Assembly (NCBI GenBank): GCA_015063685.1
Contig: SVTR01000033.1
Location: 1-40,265 of the forward strand
DNA: 40,265 nt
Direction of reading: 5' to 3'
Origin: Oscillospiraceae bacterium
GTDB lineage: Bacteria; Bacillota; Clostridia; Oscillospirales; CAG-272
Shown here: in pieces, positions 16,997 to 25,417 of the stretch
Layout of the letters: each line of letters starts with the position of its first letter
Numbering within the stretch: the stretch's first letter is position 1
The notes under the pieces: generated by a model
Told to the model about the DNA's origin: nothing
The model's input: the letters and a program-made list of their open reading frames with translations, nothing else
Databases searched by the model: none
Position numbers and translations under genes: made by a program

Positions 16997-17995
16997 ATGG
17001 ATTACAGACAAACGGGTCGAATCATCAAAATGACCGGTGGACTATACACGGTGCAACTAAACAGCGCTCAGCCCGGCACGCCCCTGGACGGTCAGGTGGT
17101 AGAGTGCCGCGCCCGAGGCAACTTCCGCCACGAGGGCATGACCCCGCTGGTGGGCGATCACGTGGCCGTGCAATATGACGAGACCTCTTACGCCGTCACT
17201 CCCGACGGCGCCGTCACTCCCAGCGCCGACCGCACGGGACTCATGATCGCGGAGATCCTGGATCGCAAAAATGCCCTCATTCGCCCCCCCTTGGCCAACC
17301 TGGACGAAATGCTGGTAGTTTTTGCCGCCGAAGCTCCCGCCCCGGATATCCCCACCATTGACAAGCTGCTTTGCATTTTGGAGTTCAACCGCATCAGACC
17401 CGTGATGGTCATCGGCAAGAGCGAGCTGAATGAAAAGGTCACCCGACGGATGGCCAAGCTCTATCGCAAGGCGGGCTATGAGGTTTATCCCATCAGCTGT
17501 TATACCGGCGAGGGACTGGAGGAACTGAAGGCTCACATTTTGAGTCTGCCCGTTGATTTTACCGTAGGTCTGGCCGGGGCGTCCGGCGTGGGTAAATCCA
17601 CCCTGCTGAACACCCTGTTCCCTGAGCTTTCGGAGCGGAGCAAAACCGCCCCCGTATCGGGTGAGATCAGCCATCGCATCAGCCGCGGTAAGAACACCAC
17701 CCGTCACACCGAGCTATTCCCTCTGGCTGAGGGTCACTGCTATATTGCGGACACCGCCGGCTTCTCCCTTTTGGACTTTGAGCGATTCGACTTCTTCACC
17801 CTGGACGATCTGGCCGCTACCTTCCCCGAATTTGAGGGTCGTATCGGCAGCTGCCGCTATACCGATTGCACTCACCTCTGCGAGGAGGGGTGTGCCGTGG
17901 TAGAAGCTGTTAAAAACAAGGAGATTTCCGCGTCGCGGCATGAATCCTACAAATCCCTGTACGCGATTTTGAAGGAAAAGAAAAAGTGGAAATAA
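16997..17995 (+). CDS. rsgA: Ribosome small-subunit biogenesis GTPase RsgA
   Basis: 332 aa. RsgA is a circularly permuted GTPase that checks late 30S maturation. An N-terminal OB-like domain (1-75) is followed by the permuted G motifs. G4 appears as GKSEL (140-144) in place of the usual NKxDL. G1 is GASGVGKST (194-202), the conserved GKNTTRHT loop is at 231-238 and G3 is DTAGF (252-256). The C-terminal zinc site has all four ligands: Cys286, Cys291, His293 and Cys299. The substituted G4 could weaken guanine specificity or simply be lineage variation. There is only a weak ribosome binding site (GAAAGTG) before the ATG. A family A repeat begins 11 bp after the stop codon. Confidence 0.92.
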   Translation: MDYRQTGRIIKMTGGLYTVQLNSAQPGTPLDGQVVECRARGNFRHEGMTPLVGDHVAVQYDETSYAVTPDGAVTPSADRTGLMIAEILDRKNALIRPPLANLDEMLVVFAAEAPAPDIPTIDKLLCILEFNRIRPVMVIGKSELNEKVTRRMAKLYRKAGYEVYPISCYTGEGLEELKAHILSLPVDFTVGLAGASGVGKSTLLNTLFPELSERSKTAPVSGEISHRISRGKNTTRHTELFPLAEGHCYIADTAGFSLLDFERFDFFTLDDLAATFPEFEGRIGSCRYTDCTHLCEEGCAVVEAVKNKEISASRHESYKSLYAILKEKKKWK

Positions 17996-18006
17996 TTTTT
18001 TCAAGA

Positions 18007-18122
18007 TAAATTGTTGTTTACCACCTGCGGTGGGGGCGGCCGTGCCGCGGCCAATGTTCGGGGGAGTACATCCCGTGCCATAGGCATCCCGCGAGGGGCG
18101 GTACAACGATAAATTGTTGTTT
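18007..18122 (-). repeat. Family A repeat, copy 4 (reverse orientation)
   Basis: TAAATTGTTGTTTA at 18007-18020 and TAAATTGTTGTTT at 18110-18122 bound a core related to the other copies. The core includes CATCCCGTGCCATAGGCATC and CGAGGGGCGGTACAACGA, which is the complement of the first half of copy 1 (125-163). The other half contains a separate GC-rich palindrome, GGCCGTGCCGCGGCC. Confidence 0.75.
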
Positions 18123-18270
18123 GCGGGCTTCTGACCAACGTGGTCGTAGGGGCGAACTGTGTTCGCCCGTAATAAAAAGTATATTGATAAACAAAGGCTT
18201 TTGGGGAACGGCGGGCGAACGCAGTTCGCCCCTACGGGTTTTCATTAAACCTCCGCCAAACAACAATTTA
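18110..18270. repeat. Composite inverted-repeat element (families A and C nested)
   Basis: TAAATTGTTGTTTGCGGG at 18110 and the inverted CCAAACAACAATTTA ending at 18270 form outer inverted ends. Within them lies a second inverted pair, GTAGGGGCGAACTGTGTTCG (from 18146) and CGAACGCAGTTCGCCCCTAC (to 18235), separated by about 45 AT-rich bases. Each GTAGGGGCGAAC arm is itself palindromic. The nesting resembles the fold-back element at 2149-2775 in using the same boundary motif. Confidence 0.65.
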
Positions 18271-18277
18271 CACATCA

Positions 18278-18439
18278 GGGAACCTCTAAAAACTCTATTG
18301 ATGAGAGAGCCGTGAGGAAGTTTTTCGTCAGATGATACAATTTTTCGAACGCGTAGTGGCGCTACGCGAAGAAAAATATGTGAAATATGACGGGAAAGTT
18401 ACCACGGATTCTCCGTCAAGAGAGTTTTTAGAGGTGACC
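18278..18439. repeat. Family B MITE-like element, copy 2 (162 bp)
   Basis: The ends GGGAACCTCTAAA (18278-18290) and TTTAGAGGTGACC (18427-18439) are inverted with two mismatches. The interior carries a strong hairpin GCGTAGTGGCGCTACGC and the TTTTTCGTCAGA segment that is also found inside copy 1 at 1931-1943. It ends 31 bp before the YfcE-like start codon and so may contribute its promoter region. Confidence 0.75.
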
Positions 18440-18470
18440 ATCAAATAAACATCTCTGTAAGGAGCACTCC

Positions 18471-19001
18471 ATGAAAATCCTCATCGCCTCCGACATCCAC
18501 GGCGACGCTCAAAGCTGTGCCGCTCTCCTGTCCCTGTTCGACACCCACAAGCCTGATCTGCTGCTTTTGCTGGGAGACCTGCTCTATCACGGTCCCCGAA
18601 ACCCCATCCCGGAGCATTACGACCCCAAGCAGGTGGCCGAGCTTTTGTCTGCCCACCGTGAGCATATCCTCTGCGTCCGCGGCAACTGCGACGGCGAGGT
18701 GGATCAGATGATGCTGGATTTTCCCATCTTGTCCGAGACCGCCATGCTTTTTGTGGACGGCAAGGTCTGGATGGCCGCTCACGGTCACAGAAAAGGCGCC
18801 AATCCCACCGAAAATGACCTCCCTGCCCTGCCCTACGGCGGCGTTTTCCTGTCGGGTCATACCCACGTGCCGGTGGATGAAGTGGATGAAAACGGCATCC
18901 GTCGCATCAATCCCGGCTCGGTGACCTTCCCCAAGGGCGGAAGCGAAAAGCAGTGTGTGCTTTATGAAAACGGTCATTTCACATCTTTATTTATTGAGTA
19001 A
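18471..19001 (+). CDS. yfcE: YfcE-like metallophosphoesterase
   Basis: 176 aa calcineurin-like phosphoesterase of the YfcE/MJ0936 group, manganese-dependent phosphodiesterases of uncertain natural substrate. All metal-binding motifs are visible: DIHGD (Asp8, His10), GDLLYHG (Asp36), GNCD (71-74), HGH (104-106) and GHTHVP (129-134). AAGGAG lies 10 bases before the ATG. The gene stands alone between the repeat cluster and a terminator, with no operon partner. Length is typical for the family. Confidence 0.9.
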   Translation: MKILIASDIHGDAQSCAALLSLFDTHKPDLLLLLGDLLYHGPRNPIPEHYDPKQVAELLSAHREHILCVRGNCDGEVDQMMLDFPILSETAMLFVDGKVWMAAHGHRKGANPTENDLPALPYGGVFLSGHTHVPVDEVDENGIRRINPGSVTFPKGGSEKQCVLYENGHFTSLFIE

Positions 19002-19004
19002 TGC

Positions 19005-19045
19005 AAAAAGAGACTGTCCCATCCAATGAGACAGTCTCTTTTTTT
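19005..19045. terminator. Bidirectional intrinsic terminator
   Basis: AAAAAGAGACTGTC and GACAGTCTCTTTTTTT form a 13- to 14-bp stem with an 11-base loop and a T7 tail. It begins 3 bp after the phosphoesterase stop and ends 3 bp before the end of the convergent Nudix gene, so both genes share it. Confidence 0.92.
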
Positions 19046-19048
19046 CGT

Positions 19049-19477
19049 TTAACCCATCATTTCATTCAGCTTTTTCATAGCCGCGCGGAACACGATCTTA
19101 TCGTTTTCGTGGGTCAGAGAATGCTCGGCGTTTTCCACCGCCACCCAGTTTACGTCGGCGATTTCGCCGTCACGGGGGCGCGTATGCTTCTGGTCGGTCA
19201 GCGCCAGGAAATAGACCACTTCCTTGCGGACGCCGGGCATGGGGCTATAGTGCACCTTTTCCGAGAAATCCGAGGTGATGCGGATCTTGACAGCGGTCTC
19301 CTCCTCCACCTCACGGATAGCGGTCTGATGCTCGGTCTCTCCCGCCTCCACGTGTCCCTTGGGGAAAGAGCGATGGCCGCCATGCTTGTGGCGGATCATA
19401 AGTATGTACATACGACCCGTTTTGGGGTCTTGGCGGAACACCAGTGCTCCACAAGATTTTTCGTAAGTTATTGCCAT
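19049..19477 (-). CDS. Nudix hydrolase
   Basis: 142 aa. Nudix enzymes hydrolyse nucleoside diphosphates linked to another moiety. The Nudix box lies at residues 41-63: GHVEAGETE, seven residues, then REVEEETAV, which fits GX5EX7REUXEEXGU except for Ala in place of the late Gly. The start EKSCGALVF and the phrase SFPKGHVE resemble the Ap4A hydrolase/MutT-like group, so a dinucleoside tetraphosphatase role is likely but not certain. AAAGGAG lies 9 bases before the ATG. It is monocistronic, convergent to the phosphoesterase and followed by the shared terminator. Confidence 0.88.
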   Translation of the reverse strand: MAITYEKSCGALVFRQDPKTGRMYILMIRHKHGGHRSFPKGHVEAGETEHQTAIREVEEETAVKIRITSDFSEKVHYSPMPGVRKEVVYFLALTDQKHTRPRDGEIADVNWVAVENAEHSLTHENDKIVFRAAMKKLNEMMG

Positions 19478-19644
19478 CTTTCATCACTCCTTTTCTGTGG
19501 CGGTTGCGTTGTAACGCTCCGGGAGAAAGAGCGTTTCAAAACAGACTTTTTCGGGTGACCTGCTATCCCCCCGCGCTCAGAAATCAAAAGCTTTCAGATC
19601 TCTGAACGGGCAAATCATTTTCTTTTTTTAAGTTTTTGGAGGTC

Positions 19645-19672
19645 AAGGAACCTTTTCTCAAAAAGGTTCCTT
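19645..19672. repeat. Palindromic hairpin repeat GGAACCTTTT
   Basis: AAGGAACCTTTT and AAAAGGTTCCTT form an almost perfect hairpin with a 3- to 4-base loop, 38 bp past the infB stop. No T-run follows directly on the infB strand, though AAAAACTTAAAAAAAG follows further on, so it may act as an mRNA 3'-end stabiliser or a weak terminator. It resembles a hairpin repeat common in gut Clostridia (from memory). The rest of 19478-19710 shows nothing else I can identify. Confidence 0.55.
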
Positions 19673-19710
19673 GCGTACTCCTTATACTCCTCGTACTCCC
19701 GTTGCTTCTC

Positions 19711-22700
19711 TTACTGAGGAATCTCCTCCATGACGAAGGCCTCAAGGATATCGCCCACCTTGATGTCGTTGAAGCGATCAAGACCCACACCGCACTCGTA
19801 GCCGGTGGCCACTTCCTTGACGTCGTCCTTGAAGCGGCGGAGGGAGCTGATCTTATCCTCAAAGATCACGATACCGTCACGGACGATACGGATCTGGGCG
19901 GAACGGATGATCTTACCGTCGGTGATATAAGAACCGGCGATGGTACCCACATTGGGCACGTGGATGGTCTGGCGAACCTCGGCATGACCCAGAAGGTTCT
20001 CACGGAATTTGGGCGCCAGCATACCCTTCATAGCGGCTTCGATCTCCTCGATGCACTCGTAAATAACACGGTAGGTACGGATCTCCACGTTCTGTCTGTC
20101 GGCAGAGTCCAGGGCCTGACGGTCGGGACGGACGTTGAAGCCGACGATAATAGCGTTGGAGGCGGCGGCGAAGGTCACGTCGCCCTCGGTGATACCGCCG
20201 CAAGCGGCGTGGATCACGCGGACACGGACTTCTTCGTTGGACAGCTTCATGAGGGATGCCTTCACGGCCTCCACAGTACCGTCCACGTCTGCCTTGACGA
20301 TGATGTTCAGATCCTTGATACCTGCGTTAAGCTGGTTGAAGAGATCGTTGAGGTTGGCTCTTGCGTTGGCCTTGAAGATCTCCTCCTTGGCCTTGTTGCG
20401 GCGCTGCTCAGCCAGCTCACGAGCCATGCGCTCGTCAACCACTGCCTCAAATTCGTCACCTGCATCCGGCACGTCGGAAAGGCCGGTGATCTCCACGGGC
20501 ACGGAGGGGCCTGCCACCTTGACGGTACGGCCGTTGTGGTCGGTCATCACTCTGACGTGACCTACGGCAGTACCCGCGATGACGATGTCACCGCTCTTGA
20601 GGGTACCGTTCTGTACCAGCACGGTAGCCACGGGACCGCGACCCTTATCCAGCTTGGCCTCAATGACGATACCCTTGGCACGTCTTGCGGGGTTGGCCTT
20701 CAATTCCTTGACTTCTGCCACCAGAAGAACGTTTTCAAGCAGATCGTCGATACCCATACGGGTCAGGGCAGACACGGGGACGCAGATGACGTCGCCGCCC
20801 CATTCCTCGGGCACCAGCTCATACTTGGTGAGCTCCTGCTTGATGTTTTCGGGATCTGCGCCGGGCTTATCCATCTTGTTGATGGCAACGATGATGTCGA
20901 TGCCTGCGGCCTTGGCGTGGTTGATAGCCTCCACCGTCTGGGGCATGATACCGTCGTCGGCGGCGACTACGAGAATGGCAATATCGGTAGCCTGGGCACC
21001 GCGGGCACGCATGGCGGTAAAGGCCTCGTGACCGGGGGTATCCAGGAAGGTAATATCCTGATCGTTGATCTGCACACGGTAAGCACCGATGTGCTGGGTG
21101 ATACCGCCGGCCTCGCCTGCGGTAACGTGGGTGTGACGGATAGCGTCCAGCAGAGAGGTCTTACCGTGATCAACGTGACCCATAACGCACACAACGGGCG
21201 CGCGGGGCTTCAGCATATCCTCGGTGTCCTCAGTGGTGTCGAAGAGCTTTTCTTCAATGGTGACCACCACTTCCTTGGTAACGATAGCACCGAGCTCGTC
21301 AGCCACAATGGCGGCGGTATCGAAGTCTACCGTCTGGTTAACGGTGACCATCATACCCATCATCATGAGGCGCTTGACTACCTCACCAACGGTGACCTTG
21401 AGGCGCGCGGCCAAGTCGCTGACCACGATCTCATCGGGGATCTCCACGTTGAGGGGCTGCTTCTTTACGGGTGCCTGCTTCTTGCCGGGCATGGGCTTGC
21501 CGCCCTTCATGGGCTGGGGCTGCTGCTTCTTGGAGCCGGGACGGCCGGCGGCCTGCTGACCGGGCTTCTTGCCGATCTTCTGGCTACCGCCCTGGGTATC
21601 CTGTACGCGCTCGGACACAAAGGAATCCAGACGCTCGTCGTACTTGGAAAGATCCACGGCGTCGGCAGAGCGGGTGTCTACCACACGGGTAGCGCCGCGG
21701 GGCTTGGTCTGCTGGATACCGCCCTTGGGGGTCTGCTCACGGACGATGGCCTGCACCTGGAAATGCTCGCGAGGCGTATTGGGTACATAGTCCTCTCCGC
21801 GATCGCGGCCATCCTGGCGGCCATCCTGGCGACCCTCGGGACGTCCGCCTTGGAAACGGTCGTTCTTCTGAGCAAAGCGGTCGTTTCTGTCACCACGCCC
21901 ATCCTGGCGGCCCTCCGAGCGGCCCTCCGGGCGGTTGTCGGGACGACCCACACCGGGCTGGGCAAAGCGATCCATCTTGGAGCCCTGTGCAGGGCGGCCA
22001 TCCTGACGGCCATCCTGGCGGTTATCGGGACGACCACCGGCCATGGGCGCACGAGACGCGTCACCGGTGCGGGGACGTTCCTGGGCGGGACGGCCCTGTG
22101 CAGGCGCGTTGCCTGCGGGACGGCGATCCTCGCGGCGATCTTCGCGGCGATCCTCGCGGCGGTCATTATTCTTATTGCTGGCATTGTTGGCGGCGGTAGC
22201 CTGACGCTGAGCCGCAATTGCCTTTGCGGTGCGCTCAATGGCGGCACGCTCAGCGGCAGCCTTAGCAGCGGCCTTTTCGGCGGCAGCCTTCTCGGCGGCG
22301 GCCTTCTCGGCAGCAGCCTTCTCGGCAGCGGCCTTCTCGGCAGCAGCCTTCTCGGCGGCGGCCTTCTCGGCAGCAGCCTTCTCAGCGGCAGCCTTCTCGG
22401 CAGCAGCCTTCTCAGCGGCGGCCTTCTCGGCAGCGGCCTTCTCAGCAGCGGCCTTCTCAGCGGCGGCCTTCTCAGCGGCGGCCTTTTCGGCAGCAGCTTT
22501 TTCGGCGGCGGCCTTTTCGGCGGCAGCCTTGGCGGCGGCCTTCTTGGAGGGAATGCAGGTGATTCCATCCATGTAATCAAAGATGTTATCAACCTGATTT
22601 GCCTCGGTCAGGGACGCAAACAGCAGATTGAACTCCCGCTCGGTCAGAGACTTCTGGGTCTTGACGTCCGAAAGTCCCTTGGCGGCGAGAAGATCTGTCA

Positions 22701-22770
22701 GCTCCTTGCTCTTCAGACCCATGTCCTTTGCCATCTGGTTAATTTTAAATTGCGGATTGAATACGGCCAT
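19711..22770 (-). CDS. infB: Translation initiation factor IF-2
   Basis: 1019 aa. IF-2 is the GTPase that delivers initiator tRNA to the ribosome. An N-terminal IF2_N domain (about 1-65, [15 protein letters not shown]) is followed by a remarkable Lys-Ala-Ala-Ala-Glu tract (about 78-170). A glycine-poor Arg/Asp/Gln-rich linker follows (DRREDRRED and repeated [13 protein letters not shown]). A second IF2_N-like domain, [20 protein letters not shown], comes next. The G domain has [19 protein letters not shown] and NKMDKPG, and C-terminal domains II-IV end [15 protein letters not shown] precedes the ATG at 22770; the frame is open to 22983 but without homology. It is the last gene of the rimP operon. 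The very long tract makes this one of the larger IF-2 proteins. Confidence 0.97.
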   Translation of the reverse strand: MAVFNPQFKINQMAKDMGLKSKELTDLLAAKGLSDVKTQKSLTEREFNLLFASLTEANQVDNIFDYMDGITCIPSKKAAAKAAAEKAAAEKAAAEKAAAEKAAAEKAAAEKAAAEKAAAEKAAAEKAAAEKAAAEKAAAEKAAAEKAAAEKAAAEKAAAEKAAAEKAAAKAAAERAAIERTAKAIAAQRQATAANNASNKNNDRREDRREDRREDRRPAGNAPAQGRPAQERPRTGDASRAPMAGGRPDNRQDGRQDGRPAQGSKMDRFAQPGVGRPDNRPEGRSEGRQDGRGDRNDRFAQKNDRFQGGRPEGRQDGRQDGRDRGEDYVPNTPREHFQVQAIVREQTPKGGIQQTKPRGATRVVDTRSADAVDLSKYDERLDSFVSERVQDTQGGSQKIGKKPGQQAAGRPGSKKQQPQPMKGGKPMPGKKQAPVKKQPLNVEIPDEIVVSDLAARLKVTVGEVVKRLMMMGMMVTVNQTVDFDTAAIVADELGAIVTKEVVVTIEEKLFDTTEDTEDMLKPRAPVVCVMGHVDHGKTSLLDAIRHTHVTAGEAGGITQHIGAYRVQINDQDITFLDTPGHEAFTAMRARGAQATDIAILVVAADDGIMPQTVEAINHAKAAGIDIIVAINKMDKPGADPENIKQELTKYELVPEEWGGDVICVPVSALTRMGIDDLLENVLLVAEVKELKANPARRAKGIVIEAKLDKGRGPVATVLVQNGTLKSGDIVIAGTAVGHVRVMTDHNGRTVKVAGPSVPVEITGLSDVPDAGDEFEAVVDERMARELAEQRRNKAKEEIFKANARANLNDLFNQLNAGIKDLNIIVKADVDGTVEAVKASLMKLSNEEVRVRVIHAACGGITEGDVTFAAASNAIIVGFNVRPDRQALDSADRQNVEIRTYRVIYECIEEIEAAMKGMLAPKFRENLLGHAEVRQTIHVPNVGTIAGSYITDGKIIRSAQIRIVRDGIVIFEDKISSLRRFKDDVKEVATGYECGVGLDRFNDIKVGDILEAFVMEEIPQ
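22272..22526 (-). repeat. 17 tandem 15-bp units inside infB (KAAAE tract)
   Basis: Seventeen consecutive 15-bp units (complement of CCTTCTCGGCGGCGG with synonymous third-base changes) encode a Lys-Ala-Ala-Ala-Glu tract. Several units are identical, e.g. those with CTTCTCGGCAGCAGC, while others vary only at Ala or Glu third positions. Degenerate units flank the tract on both sides. The pattern predicts a long charged alpha helix with i to i+4 Lys-Glu pairs, and unit number may vary by slippage. Confidence 0.9.
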
Positions 22771-22867
22771 TATTTCCTCCTGAATGCATAGGATAAAAAC
22801 AGTAATGATTTGGATATCTTCAAAAGCTCTCTGCTCGTTCGGAGACAGGGCTTTTAAGGATGCCCGA

Positions 22868-23242
22868 TTATGAATTGGGCTCTGCAGGCGCCGTGATCGA
22901 CGCTTCGGGAAGATGCTTTTGCAATGCCCTGAAAAGGCCTGCATGGGTAACGCCCACGGCGGCCACCGCTCCGGTTTTTCCAACGGTATGTCCCAGCGCC
23001 TCGGTGGTCACGGGGATCCGGTAGTGGGGTACGCTGTAATAGGCGCATTTTGACGTAAGCTTATCGTGGGTATTGTCCGAGGTGTTTTCAGCCTCTAAAA
23101 CGGCCAACACACCCTTCTTTTTATCTTTCATGGCCTCGCAGACCATGGGGGTTCCAATCACCAGCCCTCCGGCTCTTTTGCAAAGACCCAGGGTGGAGAG
23201 CAGATGTTGATTTTTCTCTGTCGCGGCACGCTCCACAGTCAC
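22868..23242 (-). CDS. ylxQ: YlxQ, L7Ae/L30e-family ribosome-associated protein
   Basis: 124 aa. The core [17 protein letters not shown] and the [16 protein letters not shown] region match the L7Ae/L30e/S12e/Gadd45 RNA-binding fold, as in YlxQ between ylxR and infB in Bacillus. It probably binds a kink-turn-like RNA, but its exact job is not known. The GTG at 23242 overlaps the ylxR stop (GTGA) and AGGAGG lies just upstream, so the two are coupled. A 97-bp gap to infB carries its ribosome binding site. The tail (about 108-124) is a variable Pro/Ala extension. Confidence 0.85.
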   Translation of the reverse strand: MTVERAATEKNQHLLSTLGLCKRAGGLVIGTPMVCEAMKDKKKGVLAVLEAENTSDNTHDKLTSKCAYYSVPHYRIPVTTEALGHTVGKTGAVAAVGVTHAGLFRALQKHLPEASITAPAEPNS

Positions 23243-23535
23243 GCCTCCTCTGAAAGCTCAGCTTCCATGCGGTCGTAAACCTCGGGAGAGATGGCACATG
23301 CCAGATTGTGCTCCAGTCTGCGGCTCTTGCGAACCCTTTTCAGACAAGCAATATTTTTGCAAATGTAAGCGCCCCGTCCGGATTTCTTTCCCGTGAAATC
23401 CAAGGATATCTCTCCTTCGGGACTGCGCACCACCCGCAAAAGCTCTCCCTTGGGCTTATGCTCGTTGCATCCGAGGCACTGCCGCATGGGGATCTTTTTG
23501 ACTTTTCCGCCGTTGGCGCTTTTGGTTTCGCTCAT
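23239..23535 (-). CDS. ylxR: YlxR/RnpM family protein (DUF448)
   Basis: 98 aa. The diagnostic pieces PMRQCLGCNEHKPK (16-29), LLRVVRSPEGEISLD and GRGAYICKN (53-61) are all present, with the basic groove RKSRRLEH near the end. The family binds RNA; in Bacillus it has been described as an RNase P modulator (RnpM), a role I infer here from the family. It sits between nusA and ylxQ as in nearly all Firmicutes. AAAAGGGAGG lies upstream of the ATG. Confidence 0.92.
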   Translation of the reverse strand: MSETKSANGGKVKKIPMRQCLGCNEHKPKGELLRVVRSPEGEISLDFTGKKSGRGAYICKNIACLKRVRKSRRLEHNLACAISPEVYDRMEAELSEEA

Positions 23536-23567
23536 GTGGCATACCTCCCTTTTATATATAGCGGATC

Positions 23568-24593
23568 TTACTCAGCCTTGATATCGATCTTGAAGCCCGT
23601 CAGTCTGGCGGCCAGACGCACGTTCTGACCCTTGGCACCGATGGCCAAAGACAGCTGATCGGCGTCTACCTTGACCACACAGCTGCGCTCGTCGATCATG
23701 GTGACCGAATTGACGGTAGCGGGTGCCAGAGCGGCGGCGATATACTCCTCGGGAACCTCGCTGTAGGTGATGATGTCGATCTTCTCACCGTCCAGCTCGG
23801 AGAGGATGTTGTCAATTCTCATGTTATGAGTACCGATACAAGCGCCCACGGCATCCACGTCGGGATCACGGGACAGAACGGCGATCTTGGAGCGGGAGCC
23901 GGCCTCACGGGACACACCCTTCACCAGCACGATACCCTCCTGGATCTCGGGCACCTCCAGCTCAAAGAGACGCCAGACCATCTTGGGATGGATTCTGGAA
24001 AGGTTGACTACAGGCTCGCTGGTGTCCTTGTTGATCTCGGTGACGTAAACCTTGACCTTCTGGCCAACGGTGAATACCTCGCCGGGGATCTGCTCGGACT
24101 GAGTCAGGATATTGGTGCCCTTATCCAGCTCCAGGAGCACGGCGCCGTCAGCCAGGTTCACCTTGCTGACCGTGGCGGTCATGATCTCCTCCTTGCGGTT
24201 GCGGTAAGCCTCCTGAGCGGCCTGATGCTCGCCCTCACGGACAGCCTGAATGAAGATGGATTTGCCGGCGGCGGCGCTGAGACGGCGGAAGTTTTCGGTT
24301 TTGACCTCGTTTTCCACCACGCCACCCAGGGTAGCTCTCTTGGAAATGGTCTTGGCCTCTGCCAAGGTGATCTCACATACGGGATCCAGCACCTCTTCTA
24401 CGACGGTGCGCTGACGGTACACCTTCATCTTCTTCTTTTCGGTATTCATGTCAATGCGCATCATAGCCGTGGGGCCGTACTCCTTTTTGAAGGCAGACAG
24501 GAGGGTTGCTTCGATCTTCTCAAGCATGTAAGACTGGGGAATGCCCTTCTCTTTTTCAAGCTGTTCAAGGGCGGCGAAAAATTCCGCATTCAT
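23568..24593 (-). CDS. nusA: Transcription termination/antitermination factor NusA
   Basis: 341 aa. The order is an N-terminal RNA-polymerase-binding domain (MNAEFFAALEQLEKEKGI to about 130), an S1 domain (about 132-200), a KH1 domain (VSREAGSRSKIAV to GACIGTHNMRIDNI, about 220-285) and a KH2 domain (VDADQLSLAIGAKGQNVRLAARLTG). It ends right after KH2 and lacks the acidic repeats of the E. coli protein, as is usual in Firmicutes (about 350-370 aa). GAAAGG lies before the ATG. The gap to rimP is 85 bp with no terminator of note. NusA tunes pausing and intrinsic termination. Confidence 0.96.
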   Translation of the reverse strand: MNAEFFAALEQLEKEKGIPQSYMLEKIEATLLSAFKKEYGPTAMMRIDMNTEKKKMKVYRQRTVVEEVLDPVCEITLAEAKTISKRATLGGVVENEVKTENFRRLSAAAGKSIFIQAVREGEHQAAQEAYRNRKEEIMTATVSKVNLADGAVLLELDKGTNILTQSEQIPGEVFTVGQKVKVYVTEINKDTSEPVVNLSRIHPKMVWRLFELEVPEIQEGIVLVKGVSREAGSRSKIAVLSRDPDVDAVGACIGTHNMRIDNILSELDGEKIDIITYSEVPEEYIAAALAPATVNSVTMIDERSCVVKVDADQLSLAIGAKGQNVRLAARLTGFKIDIKAE

Positions 24594-24678
24594 AGCTGTT
24601 CTTTCCTTTCGGATGTATTATTTGTTTTATTTTACGGTGGAATTTCCGTGAGTACACGGATGGATAAAAAACGGGGTA

Positions 24679-25206
24679 TCAGAAATCAAAGACGGTTTTG
24701 GTCTTGGAAACGGCGGAGGCGTCAAAAGCGCGGTCGTTGCCTGCCACCTCAATGACGATCTGTCCCGCCTCGTTGATGCCCTTCAGCACACCTCGCCAGA
24801 CCTTACTGCCGTCTACAGGGGCAAACAGTCTGAGCTCCACCTCCTCGCCCTCACAAGCCGCAAAGTGCTCGGGGCGTACCAGGTCACGCTCAATGCCGGG
24901 GGAGGAGACCTCCAGAAGATAGGATTCCTCGATGGGATCCGCCTCATCCAAAAGGGGGTCAATGGCGCGGGTCATGCGCTCGCAGTCGTCGATGGTGATG
25001 CCCTCGTCGGAGACGTTTGCGTCTCGGTCTATGGTCACGCGAAGGATCATATCGGCGCCCTCCTTGACGTATTCCACGTCCCAGAGGAGGTAACCCAGCT
25101 CGTCGGCCGTGGGGGTGATCAGGGCGCGTACGGTTTCCGCCACGCGGGAACGGCTTCCCGAGGGGCGACGGGCGGCACGGAAGGACTTATTTTGTTGCTC
25201 CGACAT
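24679..25206 (-). CDS. rimP: Ribosome maturation factor RimP
   Basis: 175 aa. RimP helps 30S assembly. The first 30 residues are a basic Ser/Arg-rich lead (NKSFRAARRPSGSRSR) before the conserved core: ALITPTADELGYLLWDVEYVKEG, VTIDRD, ITIDDCERMTRAIDP and the family signature YLLEVSSPGIERDLVRPEHF. The ATG at 25206 is chosen over the upstream continuation to 25275 because GAAAGGAG precedes it and the operon leader hairpin lies in the longer frame. It is the first gene of the rimP-nusA-ylxR-ylxQ-infB operon. Confidence 0.93.
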   Translation of the reverse strand: MSEQQNKSFRAARRPSGSRSRVAETVRALITPTADELGYLLWDVEYVKEGADMILRVTIDRDANVSDEGITIDDCERMTRAIDPLLDEADPIEESYLLEVSSPGIERDLVRPEHFAACEGEEVELRLFAPVDGSKVWRGVLKGINEAGQIVIEVAGNDRAFDASAVSKTKTVFDF

Positions 25207-25258
25207 AAGGGCTCCTTTCTCACAGGTGACTCGTGAGGCATTTTCCAAAACAAAAGTT

Positions 25259-25286
25259 AAGAGTGGATTCGCCAAAACCCACTCTT
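25259..25286 (-). promoter_or_regulatory. rimP operon leader hairpin
   Basis: AAGAGTGG and CCACTCTT (as read on the minus strand) form an 8-bp stem with a 12-base loop about 22 bases into the transcript and about 53 bases before the rimP start codon. No T-run follows, so it is not a simple terminator. Similar AGAGTGGG hairpins are common in rimP leaders of Firmicutes (general knowledge). Its ligand or role is not known to me. Confidence 0.6.
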
Positions 25287-25307
25287 ACCATACTCTTCTA
25301 CATTAAC

Positions 25308-25336
25308 AGTATAACACACTTTCCCTTGGAATGCAA
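25308..25336 (-). promoter_or_regulatory. Promoter of the rimP-nusA-ylxR-ylxQ-infB operon
   Basis: On the minus strand TTGCAT (complement of 25331-25336), 17 bases, TATACT (complement of 25308-25313) gives a good sigma-A promoter. It lies upstream of the leader hairpin, and the 5' leader is about 95 bases. The rest of 25337-25417 is AT-rich without another recognised feature. Confidence 0.8.
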
Positions 25337-25417
25337 GAGGTTTTTTCAATTTTTATTGAAAATTTTTCCTCTCTCACCAAGGTTTTTTTGGTCAAGAAAT
25401 ACGAAAAAGGGCAAAAA

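Noticed and set aside
22272..22526. Possible CRISPR or VNTR array
   Set aside because: The 15-bp units are contiguous, have no spacers, and keep the infB reading frame, so they are a coding tandem repeat.
19636..22791. A 1051-codon open frame antisense to infB with Gly/Leu/Ser repeats
   Set aside because: It mirrors the codon pattern of infB on the other strand; the repeats are the complement of the KAAAE tract. infB has full homology and a ribosome binding site.
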